From positions 1 through 58,651 of IMG/VR virus record IMGVR_UViG_3300010430_000038: a stretch of 58,651 nucleotides of DNA; one strand, written 5' to 3'. Every line of letters begins with the position of its first letter. Within the stretch, counting starts at the first letter, position 1. Position numbers and translations under genes: made by a program. The notes below the pieces were generated by a model. The model saw only the letters and a program-made list of their open reading frames with translations. It was not told the origin of the DNA and did not search any database. This stretch comes from a virus. Below, piece by piece: positions 43,586 to 51,678 of the stretch.

Positions 43586-43663
43586 TTACTTATTCATATA
43601 AGAAAACAATATATTCAAAGCAGATATAATAAATATAACTGCCAATGCTCCATAAAAATCCAT
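43586..43663 (-). CDS. 25-residue membrane peptide
   Basis: ATG 43663 overlaps the previous stop (TGATG). The product is one hydrophobic helix (GALAVIFIISALNILFSY). Short but consistent with the operon's other tiny membrane genes. Confidence 0.35.
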   Translation of the reverse strand: MDFYGALAVIFIISALNILFSYMNK

Positions 43664-44064
43664 CATTGTTGATGCTCTATTACAATATTATCTAAAATAG
43701 ATAATATATATGTATTTCCATATTCAATATCAACTTCTAATACAGCATTTCTTATTTCTAAACCTTTATTTAAGCAAATATCTTCAAACCATTTCTTAAC
43801 TTCAGGGTAATCTGGAGTTCCAAAATCTCTCAAATCTCCAAATACTTGTACTGTGTAAGCTGCTACATGATTTTCTTCAGGATTTTCCCATATATTTACT
43901 TTAACAGAACCTTCTGAACCTTTAGGAACATTGCATGCGTCCCAGATATCTTCATCATCTGCCCAATCACATGTTTTAAAAAGTTCTTTAAAATTAGGTA
44001 TAGGTTGTAAACCTCTTACACAATCTACTCTTATTGATCCATTGATATGTGTCCATTGACTCAT
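43663..44064 (-). CDS. hypothetical protein
   Basis: A 133-residue acidic alpha/beta protein (IRVDCVRGLQPIPNFKELF; VAAYTVQVFGDLRDFG). No signal or metal motif. Its ATG overlaps the stop of the zinc-ribbon gene upstream. Confidence 0.55.
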   Translation of the reverse strand: MSQWTHINGSIRVDCVRGLQPIPNFKELFKTCDWADDEDIWDACNVPKGSEGSVKVNIWENPEENHVAAYTVQVFGDLRDFGTPDYPEVKKWFEDICLNKGLEIRNAVLEVDIEYGNTYILSILDNIVIEHQQ

Positions 44065-44216
44065 TTTTTACTCCTTTCTGGAAATCTAGGTATTTTAGTA
44101 ACAATTATTTTTACTTCCGTTATTCCTCCGCAAGTTTCACAATGCAATATTTCATAATCTTCTATTAAGTTTACTTCATGTGTGTATTCTTCACAATGTG
44201 TACAAGTGATCTTCAT
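44061..44216 (-). CDS. 51-residue zinc-ribbon protein
   Basis: ATG 44216 to TGA 44061. Cys pairs CTHC near the start and CETC near residue 27 make a two-knuckle ribbon. The stop overlaps the next ATG by four bases. Confidence 0.5.
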   Translation of the reverse strand: MKITCTHCEEYTHEVNLIEDYEILHCETCGGITEVKIIVTKIPRFPERSKK

Positions 44217-44468
44217 TTATTTTCTCCTTGGTTGCCATTTTTCATAGGAGTTACATTCCCCAATAATATCCCCACAAGTTGTATATGCTTCATTGTAGAA
44301 AGGAAAAAATTTGCAAGTTTTGCATAATTTTTCTTCTTCTTCTTCTTTAATTGTGTAACCAATACTCGCCATTTCGTCCGTGTCCACATTTGTTGTACAA
44401 GTCCATTTTATGTTATGAGTCATACAACTAGATATTTCTTCAATTTGTTTTCTTGTTAATTCCATCAT
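44217..44468 (-). CDS. Cys-rich module protein, MELTRKQIEEI paralogue A
   Basis: An 83-residue protein starting MMELTRKQIEEISSC and ending in the CKTCKFF...C...C...YEKWQPRRK module. ATG 44468 is preferred because GGAGG is upstream and it overlaps the preceding stop. Paralogue of the next gene upstream. Confidence 0.55.
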   Translation of the reverse strand: MMELTRKQIEEISSCMTHNIKWTCTTNVDTDEMASIGYTIKEEEEEKLCKTCKFFPFYNEAYTTCGDIIGECNSYEKWQPRRK

Positions 44469-44716
44469 TTTTCCTCCCATTTATGATACTCTACACACCT
44501 ACCCACTACAAAATCGCAGTCTATAGTTGCATCATTATACCGTCTGCTATATTTGCAAGTTCTGCAATTTTCTTCTGCTTCCTCCATAATTGTATAACCA
44601 AGATCTTCAAGTTTTTCATAGTTAATTTCTGTTGAATAAGTACTATTCGACGTATCAATGACAGTACTTAGACAGCTTACTATTTCTTCAATTTGTTTTC
44701 TTGTTAATTCCATCAT
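44465..44716 (-). CDS. Cys-rich module protein, MELTRKQIEEI paralogue B
   Basis: An 83-residue protein starting MMELTRKQIEEIVSC and ending CRTCKYS...C...C...YHKWEEK. Nearly the same N-terminus as 44217-44468, with a diverged middle. AAGGAG precedes the start inside the upstream gene's end. Confidence 0.55.
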   Translation of the reverse strand: MMELTRKQIEEIVSCLSTVIDTSNSTYSTEINYEKLEDLGYTIMEEAEENCRTCKYSRRYNDATIDCDFVVGRCVEYHKWEEK

Positions 44717-44982
44717 TTACTCCTTGGTTTCCATTTTTCCCTATTATAACATGCTCCTATTATGTCAGAACAATGGTCGTATTCCACATAACAGACAGGA
44801 TTGAATTTACAATTTTGACACGTTTTACACGTTTTGTAAGTTTTATCTTCTTCTATTTCAACACCTGCTTCTTTTAGATGTTTTGCCATATTGTCCAATG
44901 TAATTTTATAAATTTGTGTTGTATTATCATAGTAGTCTGTACATGCATTAAACATGATATTCTTTAACTCTTTTCTTGTCAT
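44713..44982 (-). CDS. Cys-rich module protein, MTRKEL type
   Basis: An 89-residue protein. The N-terminal MTRKELKNIM...YKITLDNMAKHLKEAG half matches the C-terminal half of the gene at 45607-45861. The C-terminus is the Cys module CKTCQNCKF...C...C...REKWKPRSK. Confidence 0.55.
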   Translation of the reverse strand: MTRKELKNIMFNACTDYYDNTTQIYKITLDNMAKHLKEAGVEIEEDKTYKTCKTCQNCKFNPVCYVEYDHCSDIIGACYNREKWKPRSK

Positions 44983-45233
44983 TTCTTTTCCTCCTCTTCA
45001 AAATCAACATATCCAACTTTTATATCCTGTACATCAAAGCTTTTTATTATTTTTAGGCCAAGTACTGTATCTACTCTCAAGCCACTTGCTACATAAAAAG
45101 CACAACGTACAAGTTCTTCGTTTATTTCATTGTACTCTGTGTATGGCACTAACAAAATGTTTGGTTGGAGTCTATTTTTTGCTACGAAATCATATATATT
45201 ACGCTTTATAGTCTCAAGAATTGTTAGTTTCAT
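44979..45233 (-). CDS. hypothetical protein
   Basis: An 84-residue alpha/beta protein (MKLTILETIKRNIYDFVAKN; LVPYTEYNEINEELV). The start at 45233 was chosen because the longer frame to 45350 runs antisense-like through the upstream gene. No family known. Confidence 0.45.
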   Translation of the reverse strand: MKLTILETIKRNIYDFVAKNRLQPNILLVPYTEYNEINEELVRCAFYVASGLRVDTVLGLKIIKSFDVQDIKVGYVDFEEEEKK

Positions 45234-45369
45234 TACGTATTTCCCATTTGTCAAAATCATAACATGTTTCACATTTACACCCAACACAGTAAGACATAAG
45301 CTCATTGGGATGGCAAAATTCACATCGAGATATGTATTTACAATTTTCACAGTTTTTTGTTATTGTCAT
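45214..45369 (-). CDS. Cys-rich module protein
   Basis: A 51-residue protein with eight cysteines ending in the family pattern (CENCKYI...CKCETCYDFDKWEIR). ATG 45369 overlaps the stop of the membrane-protein gene upstream as ATGA. Confidence 0.5.
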   Translation of the reverse strand: MTITKNCENCKYISRCEFCHPNELMSYCVGCKCETCYDFDKWEIRNETNNS

Positions 45370-45563
45370 GACATATATCTTTGTATAATTGCCATGATTT
45401 CGTCCCACCACCAAACTACCAATACAACCACTATGCCAATAAGAAGCATAAACCCCAATATAACTAGAAATGTGTTAGTTGAAGAAATCAAATAAGGGCA
45501 TATAATTCCGTAATGCGTAAAAACAATTATAAATGTGACAATTGCTTTAATTACCTTTTTCAT
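45366..45563 (-). CDS. small membrane protein, two segments
   Basis: A 65-residue protein with two hydrophobic stretches (residues 5-26 and 32-51) and a WWWDE turn. Function unknown. Confidence 0.5.
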   Translation of the reverse strand: MKKVIKAIVTFIIVFTHYGIICPYLISSTNTFLVILGFMLLIGIVVVLVVWWWDEIMAIIQRYMS

Positions 45564-45606
45564 TTTTTACTCCTAAATTTATTTATAAAAGCTATTTCTC
45601 TTTTAT

Positions 45607-45861
45607 TCATTCTATTTCAACACCTGCTTCTTTAAGCCTTTTTTCCATATTATCCAATGTTATTTTATACACGTTTGTTTTATCTTCTTCTTTTAGATGT
45701 TTTGCTATATCACTTAAATCCATCATTATTTTTTCTAACTCTTTTCTTGTCATATTATGTACTCTCTCATTTTCTTTTTTAATACGTCTGGAGGCATGAT
45801 AGAAGCCTAATGCACAGCCTATTACAGCACCTATTAAATTAGCTACAATTATTAATTTCAT
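45607..45861 (-). CDS. membrane-anchored MTRKEL-type protein
   Basis: An 84-residue protein with one N-terminal membrane segment (LIIVANLIGAVIGCALGFYH) fused to MTRKELEKIM...YKITLDNMEKRLKEAG, the domain also found at the start of 44713-44982. It lacks the Cys module. Confidence 0.5.
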   Translation of the reverse strand: MKLIIVANLIGAVIGCALGFYHASRRIKKENERVHNMTRKELEKIMMDLSDIAKHLKEEDKTNVYKITLDNMEKRLKEAGVEIE

Positions 45862-46025
45862 TTATTTCTCCTTTCTCCAAAAGCTAAACAATTCAAACAT
45901 ACCAACAAAGCTACACCAAATAAAATATTACTAATATTTAAAGAAAACGGATTCCAATTAAAAGGGGGGAATTTTAACCCTACTGTAAAACAAAGAAACA
46001 TAAATATAACCCATTTTGCTTTCAT
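45858..46025 (-). CDS. 55-residue membrane protein
   Basis: ATG 46025 to TGA 45858; AAGGAG upstream. The product has two hydrophobic stretches (residues 4-17 and 33-49). Its stop overlaps the next ATG by four bases. Confidence 0.45.
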   Translation of the reverse strand: MKAKWVIFMFLCFTVGLKFPPFNWNPFSLNISNILFGVALLVCLNCLAFGERRNK

Positions 46026-46035
46026 TTATTTCTCC

Positions 46036-46260
46036 TTATATACACCATGAACATATTATATTTCCACAAGTAGGGCAAGTGCAACAATAATTTTCATCCG
46101 ATCCATCTTCAAATTCAATATCATTATTTTCTAATTCCATTGACATTTCTCCCCATTTTTGACATGCTTCATCCAGGTTCCAATTACCTCCGGGATACTC
46201 TTTGTCTATTTCAGCTACAATGTTGTGACATTTGCAATTTTCATCATCGTAAGGTTTCAT
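46036..46260 (-). CDS. acidic protein with C-terminal zinc ribbon
   Basis: A 74-residue protein. The C-terminus CCTCPTCGNIICSWC gives a possible zinc site with an earlier CKC near residue 9. The ATG directly follows the stop of the Pol-fragment gene. Confidence 0.5.
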   Translation of the reverse strand: MKPYDDENCKCHNIVAEIDKEYPGGNWNLDEACQKWGEMSMELENNDIEFEDGSDENYCCTCPTCGNIICSWCI

Positions 46261-46428
46261 TTATTTCTCCTTGTTTAAATGTTCCACTATAGTTATATTT
46301 TTCTGACCATATAATAATCCAAAATTAATGGCTTTGGCAATTGATCGTTCATTTTCATCCACATCTTTAATGTCTTTATCATAAAGTAATGCAGCTGTTT
46401 CAAGATGAATATCTTTATTGTTTTTCAT
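46261..46428 (-). CDS. free-standing Pol I motif B (O-helix) minigene
   Basis: A 55-residue frame from ATG 46428 to TAA 46261 with AAGGAG upstream and the next gene starting right after it. The product matches the fingers segment of bacterial-type DNA polymerase I: D-I-H-L-E-T-A at residues 6-12, then DENERSIAKAINFGLLYG (residues 24-41), including the conserved R, K and F-x-x-Y of the O-helix. It differs from the phage's own polymerase (RKDAKRLNFGMAYAMG). It could be an exon-like relic or a functional decoy. Confidence 0.6.
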   Translation of the reverse strand: MKNNKDIHLETAALLYDKDIKDVDENERSIAKAINFGLLYGQKNITIVEHLNKEK

Positions 46429-46644
46429 TTATTTCTCCTTGTTATAATAGTCAATAGCACGATGCAATTTTCTAAACATTTTTATTTCCCCATTAGTTTT
46501 CTCTACTCTATACTTTTTTGTTTTTGTCCATGGCGCAACAATCATAAACATTTGTTTATTTTCACTTGAAGCAATTAAAAAAGTATTGTCTTTTATTGGG
46601 GGCAGATTATCCAATATAATTTTCATAAACTTTGATGTGCTCAT
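46429..46644 (-). CDS. hypothetical protein, DYYNKEK family copy A
   Basis: A 71-residue protein with FLIASSENKQMFMIV in the middle and AIDYYNKEK at the end. It shares this layout with 46645-46866 and 47277-47474. Function unknown. Confidence 0.5.
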   Translation of the reverse strand: MSTSKFMKIILDNLPPIKDNTFLIASSENKQMFMIVAPWTKTKKYRVEKTNGEIKMFRKLHRAIDYYNKEK

Positions 46645-46866
46645 TTATTGATCCTTGTTATAAAATTCAATTGCATCTTCTAATTTGTCAAATTCTTTGT
46701 GCACAAATTCTCCATCAATAAACTTAACACAACCATGTAAAAGTTTACTTTCTAAATGGTTTAATACAGCATACAATTGTCTACCCTTATCAGAAGCAAT
46801 AAATATGTATTCTGGGGATTTGAACATTTCTACATCAAGTTTTTCTGGAACTTCCGCTAATTTCAT
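46645..46866 (-). CDS. hypothetical protein, DYYNKEK family copy B
   Basis: A 73-residue protein with YIFIASDKGRQLYAVL and FDKLEDAIEFYNKDQ at the end. Second member of the family; the stop is followed at once by the next ATG. Confidence 0.5.
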   Translation of the reverse strand: MKLAEVPEKLDVEMFKSPEYIFIASDKGRQLYAVLNHLESKLLHGCVKFIDGEFVHKEFDKLEDAIEFYNKDQ

Positions 46867-47063
46867 TTATTGATCCTTTCCATAATATACAATGTGATCC
46901 AGTAAGGTAATACTATAATAATTACAATAGGCCAAAGAATCCCACAAAAAATAATATTTATAATATCCTCTGAATCAAGATATTCGTCTTCAACTGTCTT
47001 CCATATAGTGACAATGATCATTGTCACTATTCCAATAGCAATATATCCAATTATGCATTCCAT
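46863..47063 (-). CDS. small membrane protein, two segments
   Basis: A 66-residue protein with hydrophobic helices at residues 3-21 and 37-58 separated by an acidic loop. Overlaps the next start by four bases. Confidence 0.5.
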   Translation of the reverse strand: MECIIGYIAIGIVTMIIVTIWKTVEDEYLDSEDIINIIFCGILWPIVIIIVLPYWITLYIMERINK

Positions 47064-47075
47064 TATATTCCCTCC

Positions 47076-47276
47076 TCAATCATCCAATCTATTGTATGCT
47101 TTTCTTATACGCAATAGCCAATAATAAAATGGTATGAGACATTTAATAAATTCTTTCTTTGTTTTAACTTTTAAATCATTCGCTATAAATTCTATCAATA
47201 ATATAATGTAATACACTGCTGAAAATATAATAAAAAATGTTGCTATGAGTGTTAATATTAAATCAAGTAGTATCAT
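47076..47276 (-). CDS. small membrane protein
   Basis: A 66-residue protein with one or two N-terminal hydrophobic helices (residues 3-34) and a basic C-terminal half. Function unknown. Confidence 0.5.
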   Translation of the reverse strand: MILLDLILTLIATFFIIFSAVYYIILLIEFIANDLKVKTKKEFIKCLIPFYYWLLRIRKAYNRLDD

Positions 47277-47474
47277 TTATTTCTCCTTATTATAATAGTC
47301 AATAGCATCTTCTAATTTGTCAAACTGGCAAACTTCCCAATTAAATTTTTCTACATCATATGTTATTTTATTTTCTAGCATTTTAATGTACATATACATT
47401 TTTTTATTGGGACTTGATGCAATTAATGCAATATGATTATGTAAAAAGTTGTATTTATATATTTGATCATTCAT
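47277..47474 (-). CDS. hypothetical protein, DYYNKEK family copy C
   Basis: A 65-residue protein with IALIASSPNKKMYMYI and FDKLEDAIDYYNKEK. Third family member; AAGGAG precedes the ATG. Confidence 0.5.
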   Translation of the reverse strand: MNDQIYKYNFLHNHIALIASSPNKKMYMYIKMLENKITYDVEKFNWEVCQFDKLEDAIDYYNKEK

Positions 47475-47774
47475 TTATTTCTCCTCCATGCTCGTCATAA
47501 ATAATGCAATACTCTCCCCCAATGTAGGCGCCAAATAACATGATTCTTTATTCCATTTAACAGTGCTCATTGCGTTGTTAACTTGTTTAACCATATACCA
47601 TCCAGCATTCGGAGGAACAATAGTTCTTTTGACCATTTCCCTATTGTATCCTTCTGGTGTTACAATTTCATCCCCTTTTTTATAATGTTGGTACTCCAAA
47701 ATACTTACTATTTCATTAGGTATCTTTCTAATTGACAAATTATACTTGTCTATAATATCTAATTCAGTGTTCAT
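47475..47774 (-). CDS. possible separate product of the 3' domain
   Basis: A 99-residue product starting at the internal ATG 47774, 7 bases after AAAGGAG. This spacing is as good as at any other start here, so this is probably an originally separate gene now in frame with the Cys-repeat gene because no stop codon separates them. Function unknown. Confidence 0.5.
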   Translation of the reverse strand: MNTELDIIDKYNLSIRKIPNEIVSILEYQHYKKGDEIVTPEGYNREMVKRTIVPPNAGWYMVKQVNNAMSTVKWNKESCYLAPTLGESIALFMTSMEEK

Positions 47775-48104
47775 TTTTTTCTCCTTTATTCTATTATTGC
47801 AATTATAACAATACGTACAATCGTTACAATATGCGCAATTCGTACAATCTGCGCAATTCGTACAATCTGCGCAATAAGCACAATCATAACAATCACAACA
47901 ATCATAACAATACTTACAATACTCACAATTAGTGCAATCAGCACAATCATTACAATTAGTGCAATTATGGCAATTATTACAATTAGTACAATTAGTACAA
48001 TTGATTAAGCTATTACTTAATTCTTTTGCTTTTTCCATGCTGTAAAAAGATTTATCCCATTTATTATTATTTTCATCTATCCAAAAACTTTCATTCTCTT
48101 TCAT
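47475..48104 (-). CDS. Cys-every-third-residue repeat protein, fused to downstream domain
   Basis: A 209-residue frame. Residues about 36-105 are a run of some 23 Cys-x-x triplets (CTNCTNCNNCHNC and so on) with Asn, Thr, Asp, Tyr and Ala between. Such a register would place cysteines in ladders on a solenoid or form a metallothionein-like metal sink. Residues 111-209 are a different domain (KKGDEIVTPEGYNREMV; VPPNAGWYMVKQV). An internal ATG at 47774 has a full AAAGGAG site, so the second domain may also be made alone. AAGGAG precedes 48104. Confidence 0.6.
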   Translation of the reverse strand: MKENESFWIDENNNKWDKSFYSMEKAKELSNSLINCTNCTNCNNCHNCTNCNDCADCTNCEYCKYCYDCCDCYDCAYCADCTNCADCTNCAYCNDCTYCYNCNNRIKEKKMNTELDIIDKYNLSIRKIPNEIVSILEYQHYKKGDEIVTPEGYNREMVKRTIVPPNAGWYMVKQVNNAMSTVKWNKESCYLAPTLGESIALFMTSMEEK

Positions 48105-48146
48105 TTATTTCTCCTTAATATAAAAAATTGAGTCAATTGCAATAAT

Positions 48147-48209
48147 TTATTTATTTGTATTGCTTTCTAATGTTAATTCATTTTTACATAGACTGTATTT
48201 GTCTAGCAT
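48147..48209 (-). CDS. 20-residue peptide
   Basis: ATG 48209 with AAGGGG upstream, in the 150-base gap between two larger genes. The product is polar. It may not be a real gene. Confidence 0.2.
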   Translation of the reverse strand: MLDKYSLCKNELTLESNTNK

Positions 48210-48254
48210 AATTTACCCCTTAATATAATATACAATGTAAATAAATATTCCAAA

Positions 48255-49253
48255 TCAACCTTCATAAATATAATACCCTGTTTCATTAACTTTTATTTCA
48301 TGCTCAAAGCCGTCATAACTATTCAACAAATGTCCTCTTCCATCAATCCTGATTACATAGTCAATTAGTTCATCTTCATCAACATAATTATTCAGGTTTG
48401 AAAACTCCTTTATATCTCCATATATTTCCTCTAAATACCCTATAGGATCGGTATTTACTCTTTCTATAAACAGTTCTTCAGCCTCATCTTGTGCACGTTC
48501 AATTTGATCCTCTGACCACTGCACATATTCACCATTAGGTTCTTCATTTAAATAATCTTCTGGATATTCACTTCCCAATCCTCTTTCATAATAAGAATCA
48601 TATGCTAAATCTCTACCTAACTTTTTTTCATCGATATAATTTTCCCATCCGGATATATGTGTTATCCCTAATTCTTCTATTAAATTTTGCATATATACTC
48701 TGGCTTCTTCGTCTGCTTCATCATCATCACATACAAGGTAGCTTCCTTCTTCTCCAATATCATACCTATTCTCACTGTAACCGCTTTGTTTTATATTCTC
48801 ATCAGCTTCTTTAGGTGTATACCCAAGATGCTTTCCTAATGCTTCTATTTTCTCGTCATAAATATCATCCCAATTTCCTTCATCTTTTTTACCGTCTTCT
48901 TCTACAATCTTTTTACTAACTAATATTGCTCTCTCCCATATTTTATTATCTATTTCTTTTAAATGATATTTATTCCATAACTCTATTAATTCTTGTTGAT
49001 ATTTATTTACTGGTTTAATGATGTCCAGCATCTGCCCTGAACCACCACCAGCAAAACTTCCTGATACAGTGAATTCCATATATCTATTTCGAAATGTTTT
49101 TTCCATGTCAATTTCTACCATATTTCCTTTAGCATCAACAAAAATATATCTTACAGTAGTTTCTTTAGTAAACAGTTTGCCCCTTTCCATATTTCTAAAC
49201 CCAGCACTTTCTAATTTCATTTTGTTTTCCTGCAAAGTAAATAATGTTTCCAT
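48255..49253 (-). CDS. conserved phage protein of unknown function
   Basis: A 332-residue very acidic protein. The second half has a pattern known from many tailed phages: SYLVCDDDEADEEA followed later by DGRGHLLNSYDGFEHEI and YYIYEG at the end. These are often annotated as hypothetical. Tandem promoters (49288-49537) drive it as the first gene of a long minus-strand operon, which suggests early expression. Confidence 0.6.
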   Translation of the reverse strand: METLFTLQENKMKLESAGFRNMERGKLFTKETTVRYIFVDAKGNMVEIDMEKTFRNRYMEFTVSGSFAGGGSGQMLDIIKPVNKYQQELIELWNKYHLKEIDNKIWERAILVSKKIVEEDGKKDEGNWDDIYDEKIEALGKHLGYTPKEADENIKQSGYSENRYDIGEEGSYLVCDDDEADEEARVYMQNLIEELGITHISGWENYIDEKKLGRDLAYDSYYERGLGSEYPEDYLNEEPNGEYVQWSEDQIERAQDEAEELFIERVNTDPIGYLEEIYGDIKEFSNLNNYVDEDELIDYVIRIDGRGHLLNSYDGFEHEIKVNETGYYIYEG

Positions 49254-49287
49254 ACTGTCACCACCTTATTTAATTTTTATTGTTTTT

Positions 49288-49316
49288 AATTTAATCTATT
49301 TTAGTTTAAAAGTCAA
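49288..49316 (-). promoter_or_regulatory. minus-strand promoter P1
   Basis: TTGACT at 49311-49316, 17 bases, TAAATT at 49288-49293. It is 35 bases upstream of the start at 49253. Confidence 0.55.
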
Positions 49317-49382
49317 GCCTTTTATTAAATATATTTTAAAAAATAAAAAATAAAATATAAAGTCTTTTAACCAATAGTTTAT

Positions 49383-49412
49383 ATTATATCGTCGCTTTAG
49401 CTTAAAAGTCAA
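49383..49412 (-). promoter_or_regulatory. minus-strand promoter P2 (strong)
   Basis: TTGACT at 49407-49412, 18 bases, perfect TATAAT at 49383-49388. The preceding GGC of GGCTTGACTTTTAA is shared with P1. Confidence 0.7.
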
Positions 49413-49508
49413 GCCTTTCATTAAAAATATTTTAACCCAATAAAATAGTAAGATTAAATATTGGGTAAAAGGCTTTATATTTTATTTTATACCGCTTTAT
49501 TTTGTTGA

Positions 49509-49537
49509 ATTTTAGTCACTTTAATTTTAAAGGTAAA
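49509..49537 (-). promoter_or_regulatory. minus-strand promoter P3 with operator-like palindrome
   Basis: TTTACC at 49532-49537, 17 bases, TAAAAT at 49509-49514. The -35 lies in an inverted repeat GGTAAA-gcct-TTTACC (49532-49547), a likely protein-binding site. Confidence 0.5.
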
Positions 49538-49667
49538 GCCTTTTACCTAAATACTTTGATAGAATAAAAAGTTAAGTCTTTTATTAGAGTGTTTACCCCT
49601 CAAGATCTATGTAGCTTTTTTAATGGATACATTGGTACAAGTATTTTAAAAAATGGTTTTTTTAGCG

Positions 49668-49697
49668 TTTAAATAAGGGGTGTTCTTGGAGATCTGG
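49668..49697. repeat. 30-bp direct repeat, copy 1
   Basis: Begins TTTAAATAAGGGG and ends GGAGATCTGG. Identical copy at 49744-49773. Confidence 0.8.
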
Positions 49698-49743
49698 GGG
49701 AATGTCCCTATTTTAATAAGAAACTACCTAAAACTTGTAGATC

Positions 49744-49773
49744 TTTAAATAAGGGGTGTTCTTGGAGATCTGG
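49744..49773. repeat. 30-bp direct repeat, copy 2
   Basis: Identical to 49668-49697, 76 bases apart. Not inside any gene. Confidence 0.8.
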
Positions 49774-49877
49774 TGTATATACAATTTGTTTTGTTGATTT
49801 CCCTCGGGAGACTTGAAAAATAAAATGGGTAATTTGCCAAGGGTTATTGTATTCATTTCCCTAAGGACATTTGTCGT

Positions 49878-50256
49878 GGGGACAAAAGGGACAAAAGGGA
49901 CGGGGTAAAAAAATTTATGTAAAAATAGGGTATTAAACAATTATCGTAATTCAATAAGGGTTTTAGCAAATAAGCGTTTTTTGCGTTTTTTTGAAAAGGT
50001 GTCCCTTTTGTCCCTTTTGTCCCTAATCCTATCTAATTAATTGATTATCAGTAAGTTACAAATGCATAATACTATTATATATAGGTACAAACAGGACTTA
50101 TTGAACATATCGGGAATTGACGATATTTTAAAATCATTTATTAATTTGCTTAGCATTTTAACGTTACACTTTGTCCCCTTTGTCCCCTTTTGTCCCTATA
50201 TGTAAAAACTTCAAGCTAAATTAGGCCTTTTTTTTAATTTGTCCCCTTTGTCCCTA
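49878..50256. repeat. clusters of TTTGTCCC repeats
   Basis: Nine-base repeats GGGACAAAA at 49878-49901 (three copies), and in the opposite orientation TTTTGTCCC clusters at 50001-50024, 50172-50197 and 50240-50256. Eleven or so copies over 380 bases resemble iterons. Confidence 0.65.
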
Positions 50257-50283
50257 TATGCTATACTTTCAAGCTAATTAGGC

Positions 50284-50402
50284 TAAAATCGGACTAAAAT
50301 CTGACTAATATTTTTGATAAGACAATTTTTTTTCTCTTGTTATTTGACATAGTCATATTTTAGTCAGATTTTAGTCAAAACCACTAAAATCTGACTAAAA
50401 TT
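50284..50402. repeat. TGACTAAAAT repeats in both orientations
   Basis: Copies of CTGACTAAAAT or its complement at 50284-50313 (two), 50352-50377 (two, inverted) and 50383-50402 (one to two). They flank the terminator and look like operator sites. Confidence 0.55.
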
Positions 50403-50404
50403 TT

Positions 50405-50430
50405 TAAAAAAAGCCCATAAAATACGGGCT
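50405..50430 (-). terminator. intrinsic terminator of 50453-50938
   Basis: AGCCC/GGGCT stem with a nine-base loop followed on the minus strand by seven Ts. It lies 23 bases after the stop of the gene at 50453. Confidence 0.75.
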
Positions 50431-50452
50431 CTGTGTCTAAATAAAATTATTG

Positions 50453-50938
50453 TTATAAATTGATATCGTCTTCCAAAAGGTCAAATTCATTGTCATCTTC
50501 TTCTAACAATGTCATGTCTTTTGGTACGTAACCATCATAACTTGATGGTACTTCCGCGCCTTTTCCAGCAATTGTATATTCCCCATTCTCCCTATTAAAT
50601 GAAATCCAGATACGATCTTGTGGTAATGTTTTAACAAGTTCGTTTCTAATTGCTCTTGCTTCAGCTCTTCCAAGTTTAAGTTTTGAAAATACATCATCTT
50701 CGTGAACAATTTCTTTTTCTTCAAACATATTAAGAAATAATTGTTTATTGGAATCTAGTCTTTCCCCTCTTGCTCCACCTTTTCTAGGCAAGAGTATTTT
50801 TGCTGCTTCTACAACATCACTTGTAAAACTTTCTTGGTCGTTTATGATACAAGCGACTATTTTGCTTGTAGCCTCCCTTTTTGCTTTTGCTCTTTCTCTT
50901 GCTTCTTTGTTCCTTTCACTTAATTCTCTTTCGTCCAT
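50453..50938 (-). CDS. hypothetical charged protein, possible DNA-binding
   Basis: A 161-residue protein. The N-terminus is strongly charged and helical (RNKEARERAKAKREATSK). The middle part (FEEKEIVHEDDVFSKLKLG, ARAIRNELVKTL) looks like a winged-helix-type fold. The C-terminus is acidic. It stands alone between its own promoter and terminator, next to the repeat-rich region, so a regulator or origin-binding role is possible but unproven. Confidence 0.5.
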   Translation of the reverse strand: MDERELSERNKEARERAKAKREATSKIVACIINDQESFTSDVVEAAKILLPRKGGARGERLDSNKQLFLNMFEEKEIVHEDDVFSKLKLGRAEARAIRNELVKTLPQDRIWISFNRENGEYTIAGKGAEVPSSYDGYVPKDMTLLEEDDNEFDLLEDDINL

Positions 50939-50974
50939 TTTGTACCCCTTAAAATTTGTTTTATTTGGTTATAT

Positions 50975-51003
50975 ATAGTAACCTTTTTCTGTTATAAAGT
51001 CAG
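50975..51003 (-). promoter_or_regulatory. promoter of 50453-50938
   Basis: CTGACT at 50998-51003, 17 bases, TACTAT at 50975-50980. It has the same ATGCxTGACTTT context as the promoters at 51679 and 51970. Confidence 0.5.
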
Positions 51004-51054
51004 GCATTTTGTTAGTTATTTTATTCATTAAACAAATCCGCAATTTCTTGCCAA

Positions 51055-51243
51055 CTAACATTTTTTATCCTTTAAATTCCATTTATCATTATCAGATATC
51101 CAAATTTCATTATCTTTTTGGCAAATGTTATAATAATCGGAGTATTTACAACCATTTTTAAAACATTCACCAATAAAATTATATTTACAGTTACTACCTG
51201 ATTTCATTTTACAATTGTTTAAATCCTCGTTTATTGTATTCAT
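51055..51243 (-). CDS. Cys-rich small protein
   Basis: A 62-residue protein with seven to eight cysteines (CKMKSGSNCKYNFIGEC; CKYSDYYNIC) and an N-D-K-W end. Related in style to the Cys-module genes at 42931-45369. Confidence 0.5.
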   Translation of the reverse strand: MNTINEDLNNCKMKSGSNCKYNFIGECFKNGCKYSDYYNICQKDNEIWISDNDKWNLKDKKC

Positions 51244-51247
51244 ATTG

Positions 51248-51445
51248 TTACGCCTTTAAAAGATCAGCTAACTTTATAGTTAAGTTATTTATTTTAGTTT
51301 GTTGTTTTTTAAAATCCTCAAAATAATAATCCAATCTTGTAGCCGTATAAACATTATGCAATTGGAACATTTTTTTCTCTGCATTCTTAATTTTAATTCT
51401 TAATTTATTAGTTTCCTGATTTAAAATTTGTTCCTCTACTGTCAT
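51248..51445 (-). CDS. small coiled-coil protein
   Basis: A 65-residue helical protein (NKLRIKIKNAEKKMFQLH). GGAG precedes its ATG. Function unknown. Confidence 0.5.
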   Translation of the reverse strand: MTVEEQILNQETNKLRIKIKNAEKKMFQLHNVYTATRLDYYFEDFKKQQTKINNLTIKLADLLKA

Positions 51446-51458
51446 TTAAGCTCTCCTT

Positions 51459-51653
51459 TTAAATTATTTTTATATAAGGTGATAAATTAACACTTATCAC
51501 GTGAGAAAGTTCTATATGATTTTCGCATTCCATAAGGTCAATTGTATCTGGAATATCCCCCATTTTATCTATTAGTTCTTTAACCGTTAAATCTTGTACT
51601 TCCTCGTACATATATTCTAAGGCAAGTCTAAATTGTTGTGGTGTTAATTTCAT
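51459..51653 (-). CDS. hypothetical protein
   Basis: A 64-residue protein (LTPQQFRLALEYMYEEVQDL). It is the first gene behind the promoter at 51679 and carries a GGAG site. No family. Confidence 0.5.
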   Translation of the reverse strand: MKLTPQQFRLALEYMYEEVQDLTVKELIDKMGDIPDTIDLMECENHIELSHVISVNLSPYIKII

Positions 51654-51678
51654 TTTAATCTCCTTTTATTATAATTGT

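Larger units (their letters stand above)
49254..50452. other. 1.2 kb gene-free control region
   Basis: No convincing gene. It contains three stacked minus-strand promoters, a 30-base direct repeat, four clusters of TTTGTCCC repeats, a cluster of TGACTAAAAT repeats and a terminator of the gene at 50453. Its repeat content suits an origin of replication or a switch region. Confidence 0.6.
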